DNA from: Lanius collurio | Taxonomy: Eukaryota > Chordata > Aves > Passeriformes > Laniidae | Length of the DNA: 64,000 nucleotides | Assembly (NCBI GenBank): GCA_020086605.1 | Contig: JACBWW010000017.1 | Coordinates: 4,242,520 to 4,306,519, forward strand | Reading direction: 5' to 3' | Shown here: in pieces, positions 14,041 through 26,600 of the stretch | Numbering within the stretch: the first letter of the stretch is position 1 | How the letters are laid out: each line of letters starts with the position of its first letter | The notes under the pieces: model-generated | Told to the model about the DNA's origin: nothing | Seen by the model: the letters and a program-made list of their open reading frames with translations, nothing else | Database searches by the model: none | Translations under genes and position numbers: made by a program

Positions 14041-14049
14041 CTTTTATGG
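14041..14049 (-). promoter_or_regulatory. TATA-like box of the LTR
   Basis: Minus-strand CCATAAAAG, about 70 bases upstream of the AATAAA signal and about 15-30 bases upstream of the inverted repeat. Spacing fits an LTR U3/R promoter. Activity is not shown. Confidence 0.55.
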
Positions 14050-14210
14050 GGGTACAGAGGTGGGCGTACAAGGGTAAGAAACCAATGGGTATTAGGGTAT
14101 TTTACATACAGTTTCCTAGAGGATCTTAGATCTATCTTTTCTAACTAAAAAGGCTCTTTGTTTCCCCAAGAGGGGCCTGGAGGGAGATAGTGCTACTTCC
14201 TTATCTCCAG

Positions 14211-14323
14211 GCCTCCCTGCCAGGGCAGGGAACTGTCAGACCCCTACATTTTGAGATGTTGCAGCTGTCTCTATCTAAACAAGGCTTCCTGACAAGACAG
14301 GGGCTTGTCAAACCCTACATTTT
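14211..14323. repeat. Imperfect direct repeat at the U3 end of the LTR
   Basis: The segments 14211-14252 and 14284-14323 align with a few mismatches and short gaps. Both end in a (G)TCARA(C)CCCTACATTTT pattern. They either duplicate the U3 terminus or mark two candidate LTR ends. Confidence 0.65.
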
Positions 14324-17289
14324 CATATGGCCTTAATGAACAATTTGTCTCTGCCAAAGCCTGCTGTCCCTACTGCAAGCCACCATATTTGATGTCCTTT
14401 TAATGATCCATGTGTTTCATTTGCAACAACCCAATTAACAATCAGGCTCCAATAACTCTAATTATCATCTACTGTTAATATTGTTTCTGTACTGTAGGGA
14501 ATTTGTTAAACTGCATTTTACACAACTGAGATATTCTAACTCAAAGTCCTGCTCAGACTGTTAAACCTCTGGTGGGGAATGAACTGGTAAGGACAAGAAA
14601 AATATAGCTACAAAAGAAATGCCACTGAGCTGCTGCTGTAATTTCTCCTTTCAGGCCCAATTCTTAGCTGCAAAGATTATATTAAGTGCACAAAACCTAT
14701 GACACAGGGGCTGCAATGGCCCACGGGCTGATGAACAGTCTGGAAGGGAGAGACACTCCCTTGATTTACTTGCCAGAGTGCTGAGAGAGGAGCACACACT
14801 GCTGAGTCACTGCAGCTGAGCATCACTTCTTCCATCCTAGAAGTCAACATGCTGCAAACAACTAAAATCAGGGGAAATTGCCATCTCAGACACTCAGTGG
14901 GCCCAAGTGTGCACGCTGTGAATGGATCAGATCAGGAGGATGAGTGTTGCTGGAGAACACAGTTCATGTTACCTGGCTTAACACAACCCTCCACAAACAA
15001 TGTGTGGAAATGGCCAGGTATACAGAGGATTTCAGTACCCTCCACAGGCCAACACAGAAGTGGTAGAGAAAAACTCTGATTTATTTGAGAGGCAAACTAG
15101 AAAGTCTGGCTATTTACATCCTGTCTGCTGAAACTGCATCACTTGAAACAAACACAACAAAACAAAAATGAACAGAAAAGAAAACAAAACCCAAAACAAA
15201 AACTACAGAAACCCCCCACAAATTACAGCAGCTCTTGAACTCTTTGCATATTTGCAATCTCTTATTGGGCTCACTGATGCAAAGAACAAAGTTATAACCA
15301 GATGATGATGTGGACTGACTGCCTATCCACTAACAATGCCCTTTGGGGGTCCTTAGAAGTCCATAATAAATATAAAATAAACAACTTTAGAGCATCCTTA
15401 CTAACACCTCATTATCTTCTTTGAATCTAATCCAGTTTGGGACAGCAGACTCTCAACTATACCCTTCAATCTTTGTGTATATGCTGAATATTGGTGTTTT
15501 CTTGGAAACTATACATGCACATGGTGTGTTATGGAGAAATACAATGACTAATTTAACTCAATTTCTAGTTCTTTACACCCTAGGTGGTGTAAAAATAAAT
15601 TAGGACTTTTTTAAGACCGGACTGTAGATGCTGAAAGAACAGATCAGTCCACCATCAGTTTTCTTTTCATCATCCTTGTTAATTTTTGTTCCTTGATTTT
15701 CTACATAAATTGACAATATATTTCTATCCTGTGCAGCATTGGATAGCTAGCAATCTGGAAAACAACAAAACAACTTTCTATTTATAGAGAGCAGATACCT
15801 GTTCCTTTTTTTTTAGCGGGCTATTTTTGTTTTTTGCATTAGAAAGACAGAAAAAAAAATTTAGAAAATCTTTGAGATTCAAGAAGATTGAGACTAGGTC
15901 AACTCAGAAAAAATCTGCATATGAGAAGAAACACAAAATAGAAAATATCTCACAACTGTCCCTGTTGACAACATTTATATGGATTTAAGTGCAATGTACA
16001 AAAAAAAAAATTGAGATAGTCTGGTATTCTTAGATATGTTATTAAAGAAAGAGGATATAAATCCTCAGAAATCCCGTGCAAAGTACATGTGGGGCTAATG
16101 ACCAGTGAATATTAAACAACATCTAGAGGCAAGAGAAACAAGGCTGCCCAAAACAGCCAAGATTATCCTTGAGCTACCTGATAGATGCCCTTCGAAAAGC
16201 ATCTGGGTTTCTGGAAATCATGCTTTTCCTATTATAGTATTGGGCAAGACGAATTTTACTAAGACTAGCAGATTTTGCTCTTAATGGCAGAAATAATTTA
16301 CCAGAAAAGGCAGAGGAAGAAAGGAGGATGTAGAAAGGGACTGATTAACAGCTGCACTTAGACTAGATCAAAGAATCTAATAAAATTAAGTATCTCTGAA
16401 AGACCAAAATAAGATCCAGAAAACTAGACCCTATTTGATTCAAGTAATAAAGATGTTGTAGCCAATAAAAGTTTATATGGAAACCTAATCCTCTAAAATG
16501 ATAAAAACTAATTTAACCCAGAATAGTTATGAGGTTACCAAATTACCCTTTTTTTTATCTTTCTTTTAATGTTAGTCATATTTCATAGAACCTGTGTCAG
16601 TGTAGCACTTGAGTTTATACCCTGTGAAATAAGACAAATAAATTGTTATTATTTCTCTTCTGATATTTCTGAGAGCCTTTACTGCTATTCCCAGACTTTT
16701 ACCTGTACCAGCATGTCAGGAAGATATTTCCTGCCCAAAAGATTTAATCATGTGATTGATTGGCTTATTTTATGTTTGGTGGATGGACAGGTAGAAAGTG
16801 CTTTTCTGCAGTGTCTTCATGACCCCCATCTTTATACATCTGCAATGTGAGCACTTATATCTGACCTATATAATCAATGGAAAGAAATAGGCACTTCTGG
16901 GGGCTTCTCTTGACTCAGATGTCTGCTTTCATGAGGTGAGCCATGCCTTTGCAGTGCCTACTTGTCTCCACTGATATTAAGGCAGACTGAGGTCATGAGG
17001 TCAAATGTAAATTTGATCAAGCTGCCCACCCCTGCTAAGTGCATCAAAATGGGAATGTCAAAAAAAATTACTGTTGCCCTAAATTATATCTCCTTCCTTT
17101 TTATCCTCATTTCCTGTCTGAACCAGCTCCCTAGGGCTGTCAGGAGAAAGCTTAATTAATAAGTTGGTTGTCCACAGTAGTAATTTTATGCTATTCTCAA
17201 AAGAGCAATGCTCATCCACAGGTTTGGTGTTACCTGTGTCACAATCCAAGTTATTCTGGCTGTATGTGGGGAGGCAGAACATGCTGCAG
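14324..17289. other. Non-coding stretch with an A-rich tract
   Basis: An A/C-rich low-complexity tract occurs at 15145-15203 (CAAAA-like units), and short A runs occur near 15850 and 16001. No gene or named repeat is recognised. Sequence just right of the LTR (about 14324-14520) contains several AATTA and ATTAAC cores. Confidence 0.5.
15145..15203. repeat. A/C-rich low-complexity tract
   Basis: Irregular CAAAA, AACAA and AAAC units without a fixed period. Confidence 0.7.
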
Positions 17290-17340
17290 AGAATCATAGA
17301 ATCATTTAGGTCGGAAAAAAACTCTAAGACCAACAAGTCC
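17290..17340 (-). mobile_element. CR1 3'-terminal stub
   Basis: Plus-strand GAATCATAGAATCATTTAGG followed by TCGGAAAAAAACTCTAAGACCAACAAGTCC. This is the antisense of the last 50 or so bases of a CR1 element, including two copies of the ATTCTATG-type terminal repeat. CR1 similarity stops at about 17340, so it is either an extremely 5'-truncated insertion or a remnant of a larger decayed copy. The following 350 bases are GC-richer than average and open in several frames, but I do not recognise them. Confidence 0.8.
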
Positions 17341-20300
17341 AGAGCAGGGACACATCCTAAAGCCCAGGGTGCCCAAAAGGCACGCAGTTTTTGTCACACA
17401 AACATGCCCTACACCTCCAGACAATGTCCTTTCCAGCCTCCTCTCACTGCTTCCCGCTCCTCTGCCTCTTTGGACCAAGTGGTGAAGAGTCATGAGACAA
17501 AAGGATGGCAAAGAGGGAAGTTGTGGGATGGGGCCACATCCTCAAAAGTGTTTTCTGGCAGGGCCTCTGCAAACCTGGGGACCCTCAGGGGGGAGGTTTC
17601 TTGGTTTGTGCCATGGCCATTCCCTTCCTCTGGCAGGAGAAAGCAGAGACACAAGCCACAGTGTTCCCCATTCTCCACCTGCCTTCTTGCTACCTAACAC
17701 ATGGTTCAGCCTCCATTTTGAGTTTTTCAGGTTCACTGAATCAAAATATGATTTATAGATCAATAATATAGTATGAAAAGCATTCATTTCCTGCAGTATG
17801 CCCAGTAATTGATGTTGATGCCAGTTGACTGGAAGATAAAGGAGTAGATAGAGAAATTCAGTAAGACTGGCCCCAAATCCTTAGGTTATTTCTTTCTCTC
17901 TGCTGAGGATTTTGGATGAAAGTGTCTGTGAGCCCTTCAGAGAGCTAGAAGTTGTCAGCACTGTGTTATTACTAAAATATTTATTTTTTATTTTAAAAGC
18001 TAGTGGCTGATTTATGATAGTTTTCCTTTGCTAATAGAAAGCAGAGTACTAGCCAAGTGATTTCACTATTGGCAGTGACAAACTGTAGAAGATTTGAGTG
18101 GTGTTAATCTCTCTGAGAGTTTGATGCAAAACAGAATTTTCTCCCAGCAGTCTGCAGCCCACAGCCACATCCCATGTAATGCTCTCCCAGTCGTTATATC
18201 CTGTCATCTTTTATATGAACACATCAAATGTATGTTAATTTCCACCACAATAAATAGTTGTGGCTGAAATAGCTTGTCTACTGAGATTTTTTTACTGATT
18301 TATAGTCTACACTTGTCTGTACTATAGATTTAAAATGATCCATCTACTACTGTAGCCGAGCAACTGCAGTTCCATTTGGATGGACTCCTTATGGCAATCA
18401 ACCACAATTTGCAGGATAATATCCTTACTTGCTTTCTAACAGAGGTAATTCCTGCTGGTGGAAATTTTGACTGTCACAGTGGAGACTTGTAATTATGCAG
18501 TTGTACCAGTTAGTGAAAGTGGGGACATGTGAGGTGTGGGCAGAGCTGTAGCATGTACAGTTCCTTTTGGAGTCTAACTAAGTTGCTCGTGAATGAATTG
18601 CCATTAAATTCAAATGAGCTGGTGTTGTCAAGAAATAAATACATTATGAAGTCCCCCACTCTGCTAGAAAATTTACTGGAACACCAGAGAGGAGGACTGA
18701 GACTGGGTGTTAAACATAACAGTGCTTAGGAAACTACAGCTCAGAAAGGTGCTGAACTGCTGACTAACAGGAGATGAGAGTTACACGGTGCAGGACAGCT
18801 CTGTGTACAACAGATGTAGGTCTCCTATGTACTTCCTGAATATCAACATCTACTGAATATCAGCCACAGGAAGAACTGTTAGACAACCTTTTGGTTTGAC
18901 CAGTGTAGCCACTCATGTACCCAGCAGTAAAAGGAGAATTAACAGATTCAGGTCAAGGACTTGAAGATAACCAAGAGCCCTTTCCTGCAATATAAAACTG
19001 CCCTAAAGCCCCAGTCTTGTCCTTATTAAAACATTTTCCTCTGAAAAAAAAATTCAAATAATTAAAAATTTAGATTTATGGGCCTATATCACATGCTTCA
19101 AGATTAAAAATATGGAAGTATTTTCCATATTATTTGCGCAGCCTCAGAGATCTGATTCCTTGTTGATGGATTTGGGTTGGGTCCACTGCCTTCGGAGAAC
19201 CAGTCTTTAATGACAGTGACAAAAATATCTGTGAAAAATACTCAGAGAAAAAAAAAAGAAACAAAGCATTCATTGCAGGGACAGAGTAAGAAAAACTAGG
19301 AAATGAACCTCAAACAAAACAAATATATGCTGATGATAAAAAACCCTTCTTTGGGAAGGTTACTCATGAAAACTGCTATCTTTTCCTTTCACTCACAAAT
19401 CTCTTTTTTCTTTCTATCATCTTTACCTAAGTTTCCCTTTATTACCACTTGATTAAATCTAGACTGGGTTCCTTCACACATTATGTTACCATCTTCAGAT
19501 AGATGTTTTGTTATGTCTAAGTGTTTACATGGAAAACAGACATATATGGAGAGGCAGATTTAGAGATAAATACATAGATTTTAAAGATTACCTCTTCACA
19601 GTTCTTATATCCTGTTTAATTCTAGCTGGTATGAAGAGGCTCACACATTTAGATCATGAATCAGAGCCTATTAAACTCAATGAAAAGCTCACACTGACTG
19701 CAACAGATATTAGATCATGCTACAGAGAGGGTAATAGACCTTTCAGTAGAAAAAATGAAAGTGTAATAATACACTGGCTTAGTGTATAATCATGTCTTCA
19801 TCTAAAGGCAAGTTCCAGTGTCTGTAATAGTCCACAGATTTCTTACAGCTGAAAGGTTTACTCTTTTGACTCACTTCTTACTCTTTTGGTGTTGAAGGTC
19901 AAGGATTCACTTCCCACCAATAGCCACAAAGTCATTGATTCATTTCCCAGCAATAGGCAGGATGTTTGAAGGGAGGCAGCTGTATCTGTATGGGGAGACA
20001 GCCATGGAATGATGTGAACTCCGGTGTTTAGAGGTATTTGTCAAAAATGAACAATATCTAATTGAACAATTTAGTTTCTGAATTCTTGAATCATAAGTTC
20101 TTTCCCTAATCCTCCACTTCAGAGACTCTAAACCCAGGTTTTTATTGACAGCATATATAACTAGCATATAACCCTAAGTTTGCTGATAGAGATAGCTCTT
20201 TGAGTACTGGCATTTGTGAGAACAAAATACAGGTAACTCTGGTTATTGCAGAAGTTCCATCTCTACTACTAAACTGAAATGTGCCAGGCACTGTCCCCAG

Positions 20301-23095
20301 ACTTTGAAATGCTGTCCATCCTGGTACACTGTCAGAAGGCTTCCAGGGGCAGCTTTGGCCACTATCTCCCAGAACCTCGCAAGATTCCTGGGCAGATTTG
20401 ACCTTTCCCAGTAGGTTACTTTGGAACATAAGAGAACCTGGCAATATGCACATGGACTGGTTTGTGTCACATGGATATTGTGCCACATGGACATTGTGCC
20501 AGTGCCAAGGAGTTGGAGGCAAAGGATCTGGATCTGTCTCCCAGCACATCTTCATCCAGCCCAGAGGAAAACTCCTGTCATAAAAGTCAGTTCCAAGTGG
20601 CATTGTTTTTTTTGAAGAGTGGCCAGGTGCAGTAGAGGGAAGAATATTGCAACTGCTGGTCTATATTTCCCCTATTATAAACATTAGTCTGAGGAGGCTT
20701 TGGCAAAAGGATTGGCTGCAATAATAATAAAAGGAATTGAACCAATAATAAAGATTTATATAAGAACATTTCCACCAAATGGACATGTTTTCAACTGATA
20801 TGTGTCTTTTATCTGTAGTGTAGGATGTGAGAAGAAAAACCAATATGCTACTGCTTCAGCTGTTGATAGCATCTTATCAGCATTGGACAACAATGACTCA
20901 TGGAGAGCTTTTCCAGCTCATACCTGGGTGAAAAAATTATTGACTGCAAGGAGGAACTATTCAAAAAGAAGGTAGCAAAGAAAAAGTATATATACCTTAC
21001 ATCTCTGAAAACACCCTCCCTTGTGTTTTCTGTCACTGGAAGAGACAGAAATAACACCAAAGGACATAAAATTAATCTCAGAACTCCAACAAAAACTATA
21101 TGGAGAAGGCTGACTCCAGCTAATCAACTTTGGCAGTCTTTCATTTACTGCAATATACCATGAATATTCTCCTGCAGGCCCCTTACATGAAAGATAAATG
21201 GGAGTTTGAGGCAAGAAATCCTCTCTAATGATAGATTCTGACTGGTACAGGTTGCCAGGGTCAATGGGAACATATTCCAACCCATCTTCACCTCCACCTT
21301 ACCTTTTACTAAGTGTCTCTCATGACATTTTCCATTCCTTTCACAGATTCCTACACTCAAACTTTCATTTCTAAGTAAGCAGATATAGGAATGCTGATGC
21401 TACCTTGATTTAGCAATAACCTGATTTTCGAGATGTCTTCTACCAAGATTGTCAGGAGCCATGACTGCCAACCCCATCTTCTGGTGTTCTCTCCAACCCA
21501 TCCCACTGTCCATCAGCAAAACAGGTTTTCATATACATTCAGGCCTATGATGACAGAAAAAACTTCCCTTCAAAGTACAGTATTCATTTACTCTGTTGTA
21601 TAACTAACATACAGTAGGTTATAAAATGAGGATAATGTTCAGCCACAGCTATCACAATGCCAGAGTTTCTCCACCTCACTTCTCAAGTTCTCATATTAGC
21701 ACTTTATAAGAAGTATATGAAATACCTGACATCCCCCAGATAAGACTCTGAGCAAAAATTCATAAGTGCCCATTTAAAATTATAAACATTATGTTTAAAC
21801 CTAATCCATAAAGAAAGGACATAGACTTTTAAGTTAATAATTATTTCAGTTCAATTTTCCAGAGACAGCCTCTCTGCCTTTTCTTGACCTGGGAAATACA
21901 TGATAGTATAATAACTCCTAATTATATTGTTACTATTGTAGCTATGGCATAATAAGATAGATAATAATGGTATTGTAACTAAAAATATGCAAAAAAGTCC
22001 GATTCTATTATCACTATATTGATTTAGCTATTCCACACACCTCAACAACAGCATAACTGACTCATGCAGTGAATTCAGCTTTATACCATTTCAGTTCTCA
22101 CATATCTGTATTACCCAAAGTCCTCCTGCCTTATCTCACAAAGTCTCTGTGGGTGGCATTTCATCTCACTTTAAACATCCACAGAAAGGACGTCAGCTGC
22201 CAAACAAATACCTGAGAGTGTCTTTATGGTCATCAGGAAGAATTAGATGATTCAAGGAAGTGATTATTTAAATTATTTTGGGATGAGTAGAACAGCATTC
22301 TATGAGTCCCATGTTTTGACTCAGGTGCCTGAAAAGGAAGCCAAGGAAGATTAATTCAGCTGTAGTCATCTATGCAAGTGACTCTTGTGCACAAAGTCTT
22401 GCTGTTTGAGTTTTTCCCAAAGAATATTTACTTTATTCAGTATATCAGACAAAATTTAAAACATTATTCAGAAGATTGAGAATGTACAGCAAACTATGTT
22501 TTCCTCCTAACTGCTTAACTGCCATTTTCCCCCTGCTTAAACTTTTAAATACTCAAAGTAATTTTTTCAATACAGCTAATAACATATGTGATCCTCCCTT
22601 AAGAAATTATTAAAGTTTATTAAATGGAAATCCCTCTTGGGTTCATTTTTTGATGAGGAATGCCAAAAGAGATGATTTAAAAGTGCACTTTGTTTGTACA
22701 AGGTTTGTGATAACTATACAAACCCCTTCCTTGCAGTGATGAGGCTTTGTTGGAACCACTGTTAGGAACAGAAATAACTAACCAAGACAAATCAGGAAAT
22801 GTAAAAGAGAAGAGGGAACACTACTACCTGAGTGAAATTATTTTGTCTCATTAAGGGTAAGTGCTACAGCTGTGAGAAAATCGGTGCTTCCAGATCAGAA
22901 AATCAGCTGCACCAGTTCCAGCAAAGAGCCATTACACCCTTCTGCTAATTCTTCCAGGACTTGTGCCACACCTGAGAGGCTCTGAATGCCTTTGGCTCCC
23001 CCAAAGCCAGCCAAAGTGAGGGATACTCACATTACCACTAGACCAAGAATTTACCAGTCATGTCGCCCAGCTTAGAGATGCCAGGAAGCTCTATC
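17341..23095. other. Non-coding stretch, no recognised gene
   Basis: The 177-codon open frame at 17164-17697 (+) runs through the CR1 stub and has no recognisable domain. The 153-codon minus-strand frame at 20142-20603 overlaps a small tandem duplication at 20468-20499. Apart from that duplication I see only AT-rich unique sequence. Confidence 0.5.
20468..20499. repeat. 16-base tandem duplication
   Basis: CACATGGATATTGTGC (20468-20483) is followed directly by CACATGGACATTGTGC (20484-20499), with one mismatch. It looks like a local replication-slippage duplication. Confidence 0.85.
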
Positions 23096-23620
23096 TGTTG
23101 TGGTTGAACACCACACAGGCACTGCCTCCTTCCCTCACACAGTGGGATGGGAGACAGAATTGGGCAAAAAAAGTAAAATTCTCGAGTTGAGATAAAGACA
23201 GTTTAACAGGACAGAAAAATAATTGAAAATAATAATCAATGACAAAAATAAAATAATTAGAATATACAAAAATAAAATTATGCACAATGAACCAACCCAT
23301 GCCCAGACAGTTCCCAAGCAGTAGCCCTTGGCCAGCTTTCCCCACACCTTATATGCTGAGTGTGATGCCATATGGCCTGGAATATCCCTTTGGCCAGTTG
23401 GGGTCAGCTGTCCTGGCAGTGTCCCCTCACAGCTTCTTGTCCCCTTGAGCTTCCTTTCTGGTGTGAGAAGCTGGAAAGACCTTGATTTAAAGTAAGCACT
23501 GCTCAGTAACAGCTAAAATATCAGTGTGCTATCCCCATTATTCTCATTCTAAATCCAAATTACAAAACTGTACCAGCCATTTGGAAGAAAATTAACTATA
23601 TCCCAGCCAAAACCAAGACA
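23096..23620 (-). mobile_element. Solo LTR of an avian ERVL-type endogenous retrovirus
   Basis: Recognised as the widespread avian ERVL-type LTR from several ordered blocks, all on the plus strand. These are the terminal TGTTGTGGTTGAAC (23096), GAGATAAAGACAGTTTAA (23190), ATATGCTGAGTGTGATGCCA (23351), the CTTTGGCCAGTTGGGGTCAG block (23389), TAAGCACTGCTCAGTAAC (23492), and the end TCCCAGCCAAAACCAAGACA (23601). The sense strand is minus: it starts TGTCTTGGTTTTGGCTGGGA, has an ATATAAG TATA-like box near 23355-23349, and ends ...CAACA. A decayed ATTAAA-type polyadenylation signal reads GTTAAA near 23207-23202. The segment at about 23205-23280 is unusually A-rich and probably diverged or inserted. 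Flanks are CTATC on the left and ATCTC on the right, so no perfect 5-base target duplication survives. No internal retroviral genes adjoin. Confidence 0.88.
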
Positions 23621-26600
23621 ATCTCATAAACCCTTTTTGCCTTCCTTCTCTGACTATAAGCTGAATTTGTAGTAGAAGCTAATTTAACTGAACTGAATTG
23701 AAACAGAGTAAATATAAATTCTTGATTTTGCAGAAAACTGATTATTTTCATTATTAAATAGTCTTGATTGATTATGCCACGGTAACCAAACATAAAGGGA
23801 AAAAACACTGTAAACCTTTCTCTTCTGTACTCTGAAAATCTGGCCATTCTTGCTCTTAGGACAATGAGTTAAGGAAAGTAATAAAAATGCAATAAGCCTT
23901 TGAAAAAACATTGCCAGGAATCTTTTTTCAGCCACTTACTCTGACTGTCACTGGATCTCTCTGGGATATACTCAGAGAGTTCCTGTAGCTTATGACTATT
24001 TTAATAAGAAGAAAACTAATAAACAGAAGAGTTGGAACCAAGTGATTATTAAACAAGAATTTTTGATTAATACTGACTGAATTATTTATAACAAAACATT
24101 CACTCACATAACTGCAAAGCCTTACATAAGACCACAGCCAGGAAATTCATTTATCTATTACATTTTAGAAGTACTCCAGTATATATCCTTCTTACAGCAA
24201 ACCTAAGATCAAACACAGGAAAATCAAAAACAGCATAACAAACACGAGGTGAAAAATTAGCGAACTGCTTTCAAAACAGAAAGAATAAATTTCTGTTTAA
24301 TTATTCAGTAAAATTATTTAAAACTACAAAAGCAATGGAACCATTATCAATGTTTGCATTAACAAGCAGAGTGTCTTTGCTCCAGTTAGGTTTTTTCCTG
24401 CAGTGAGGGGCTGTCACCGAGAGCTAATCTGTGCTTCTAATGGCTCTTACAAGAACAGGCTCAGATCGGCCTCAGAGACAAAGCTGAAGGAGGACTCAGT
24501 CTTCTTGAAATGAAAAGTGAAGTTAATTAGAGCTTGGTTCCTGTCTGCTGCATGGTTGCTGAGGTGGGCAATGATTTGGACAATACCCATTATTCAGTCC
24601 ATCCCAGAAGGAAAATTATAGCAGTTCACAAGGATTTTTTTTAATATTGGTTGTAAGTGTGCAGAGCAGACTGTCTGTAGCTCAGAAAAGGTAATAAGCT
24701 GGTGAGACAGCTGAAAGAGAATGATTTAGCAGACAGCAGGTGAGCCAAGGACCAAGCCAGGATCCCTTGCTCCCTGTTTCTGATCACCAGTTCTGAACTG
24801 CAGAAAACACGTGCAGCCAGTTTCTTATCACTCTTATGCTACAAACCCCAGACACACAAAGGCATTTAAACAAGCAGGTGAGGGTTCCTGCACAAACACA
24901 CAGTGCAATTCCTGCTCTCCAGTCCCAAGGAAATTTCTTCACTAAACTTCCAAACTATCAGATGTAAAATAATTCAGGCTTGAGCTGTTTCAGTCCAAAC
25001 ACTGATGAAAAGCCAAAACCAGTAAATTTTTTGGAATATTGCCCAAGGCAAGGAACCTGCCCCAAAAAAATTACTGTGGTTGATTTTGTTATCATCAGGT
25101 TTAATGAGAACCCAAACCTGTTGCAACAGGGATGAGGATATTTGGTTTACTTTGTTATGTGATGAAAATGAGAAGCACTGCTGAATTTCAAGGAAAGCAC
25201 CCAAATGCTCAGCAACGACTCCATCCCTAATTGTTGCTTTTTTAAAAAAACTTGTCATTTGTAATCTCATTTTTTATTTTGTTGCTATGAATATGTAATC
25301 TTTGCAGCTCATCTGCCACCTTGTGGCCCATCCGCAGACTTTTCTTCGAGCTGAGAAGGAAGAATGATCTCCTTAGCAAAACCTCTGCATCTGCTCTGCA
25401 CTTGCCAGCCTTCATTATCAGTGCCCTGATTAGCTTTTCATTCCACAGTGTGAAAAATTGTAAATCTAAATATAAATCATCAGGCCATGTCTGCAAGCTA
25501 CCTATATATACTGGTCTAGTATGTTGTATATGTGTATATGTGGGGACAGAATCAGGTGGATCATTTAAATCATATAAAGGAAGTTCTGAATGTGTATATA
25601 CATAGTATATCATGATTTATACATTGAAAAAATGGCAGCAAATGAGGCTGGAAAAGACCTTGTGATCTCACCTGGTGAATATTCTTCTGCAAAGCTGGAT
25701 CAGATCTATCAGATCATTCTTGCTAGGCATCGAAGCTTTTCACAAAATCTTCAAACAGCATTTGCCCAACTTCCCAAATAAACTATTCAATTGCTGACTG
25801 TCTTGCTAGTAGGCATCTGCTCTTCTGATTTAAGCTAAACCTTTGGTTTTAATCCCATCACTTTCTACCCAGTGTGAACAGAAAGTATAATTTACTCCTT
25901 CCTTTCACATACACAGGAAACATTATTGAATTTATATCGGTTTCAACGCTTTCTCTGATATCAACTGATTCTGATATGGATGAATGGTGGATATTTACAT
26001 TAGAGCTATCTGGGTTCAAATTATTTCCAAATAACTAAGAAGATTGCTTGTCCAATTTAAATATCATTGAAGAGGCTTGATTTCTGAAGTGTCACTTTGC
26101 AAAAATAGGTCTCTGTGTTGTGAAAAAAAAATAGGAAACTAGAAACTGGGGCACCAGAAATAACTGGTTGTTTTTGAAAATGAAAACGCTGATATTGTGA
26201 AGAATAAATCAACATTTGTATCTGGTGGTGATAAAAGTTTTAGCTAAAGAGGGTCCAGGTGCCTGATCTTGCTATCTTGACATCTTCCAAAATTACAGCA
26301 CTTACACCCCCCTTCCCTCAAAAAAAAAAATATAGTTTTAAGAAATTGCATCTGGTTTTTGATATTTTATCTCAATTTTAATAAACAAGCTGCTACTCCA
26401 TCTGCTGCAGCAGAACACGTTTGCAGAGTTGAGCTGCATGGTCTACATGCTAATACCATTGTGTGAGCTGCACAATTACTGCTCAGAGACAGATTAGATC
26501 TGCACATCAAAAGGATCCTACACAATATGCCAATTTGAGGTGTTCATAAGGAGCAGTCACTTTTACAGCTGGTGCCATGCCTATTAAAGGTTCTCATGCA

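Larger units (their letters stand above)
13690..14319 (-). mobile_element. GC-rich solo LTR of an endogenous retrovirus
   Basis: Abrupt GC- and CpG-richer block in AT-rich flanks, with the parts of a retroviral LTR in order on the minus strand. A TATA-like CCATAAAAG lies at 14049-14041. A perfect inverted repeat CCCCGA-C-TCGGGG lies at 14017-14029, where transcription and the R region should begin. An AATAAA polyadenylation signal lies at 13977-13972, about 65 bases after the TATA box. A GC-rich U5 follows, down to a minus-strand end CGACCA. The minus-strand start is taken as TGTAGGG at 14319; a similar TGTAGGGG at 14248 is an alternative. Ends therefore fit TG...CA, but no clean target-site duplication is visible, so boundaries are good only to some tens of bases. 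No internal gag, pol or env sequence adjoins, so it is most likely a solo LTR left by recombination. I cannot name the family. Confidence 0.75.

Noticed and set aside
17164..17697. 177-codon plus-strand open frame, the longest in the window
   Set aside because: It runs through an antisense CR1 stub, several alternative frames are open over the same DNA, and no domain or conserved motif is visible.
20142..20603. 153-codon minus-strand open frame
   Set aside because: It overlaps a 16-base tandem duplication and a second minus frame; no recognisable domain or start context.
25645..25680. GAGGCTGGAAAAGACCTTGTGATC, resembling a CR1 3' end
   Set aside because: Similarity covers only about 20 bases and the expected flanking CR1 blocks and terminal repeat are missing.
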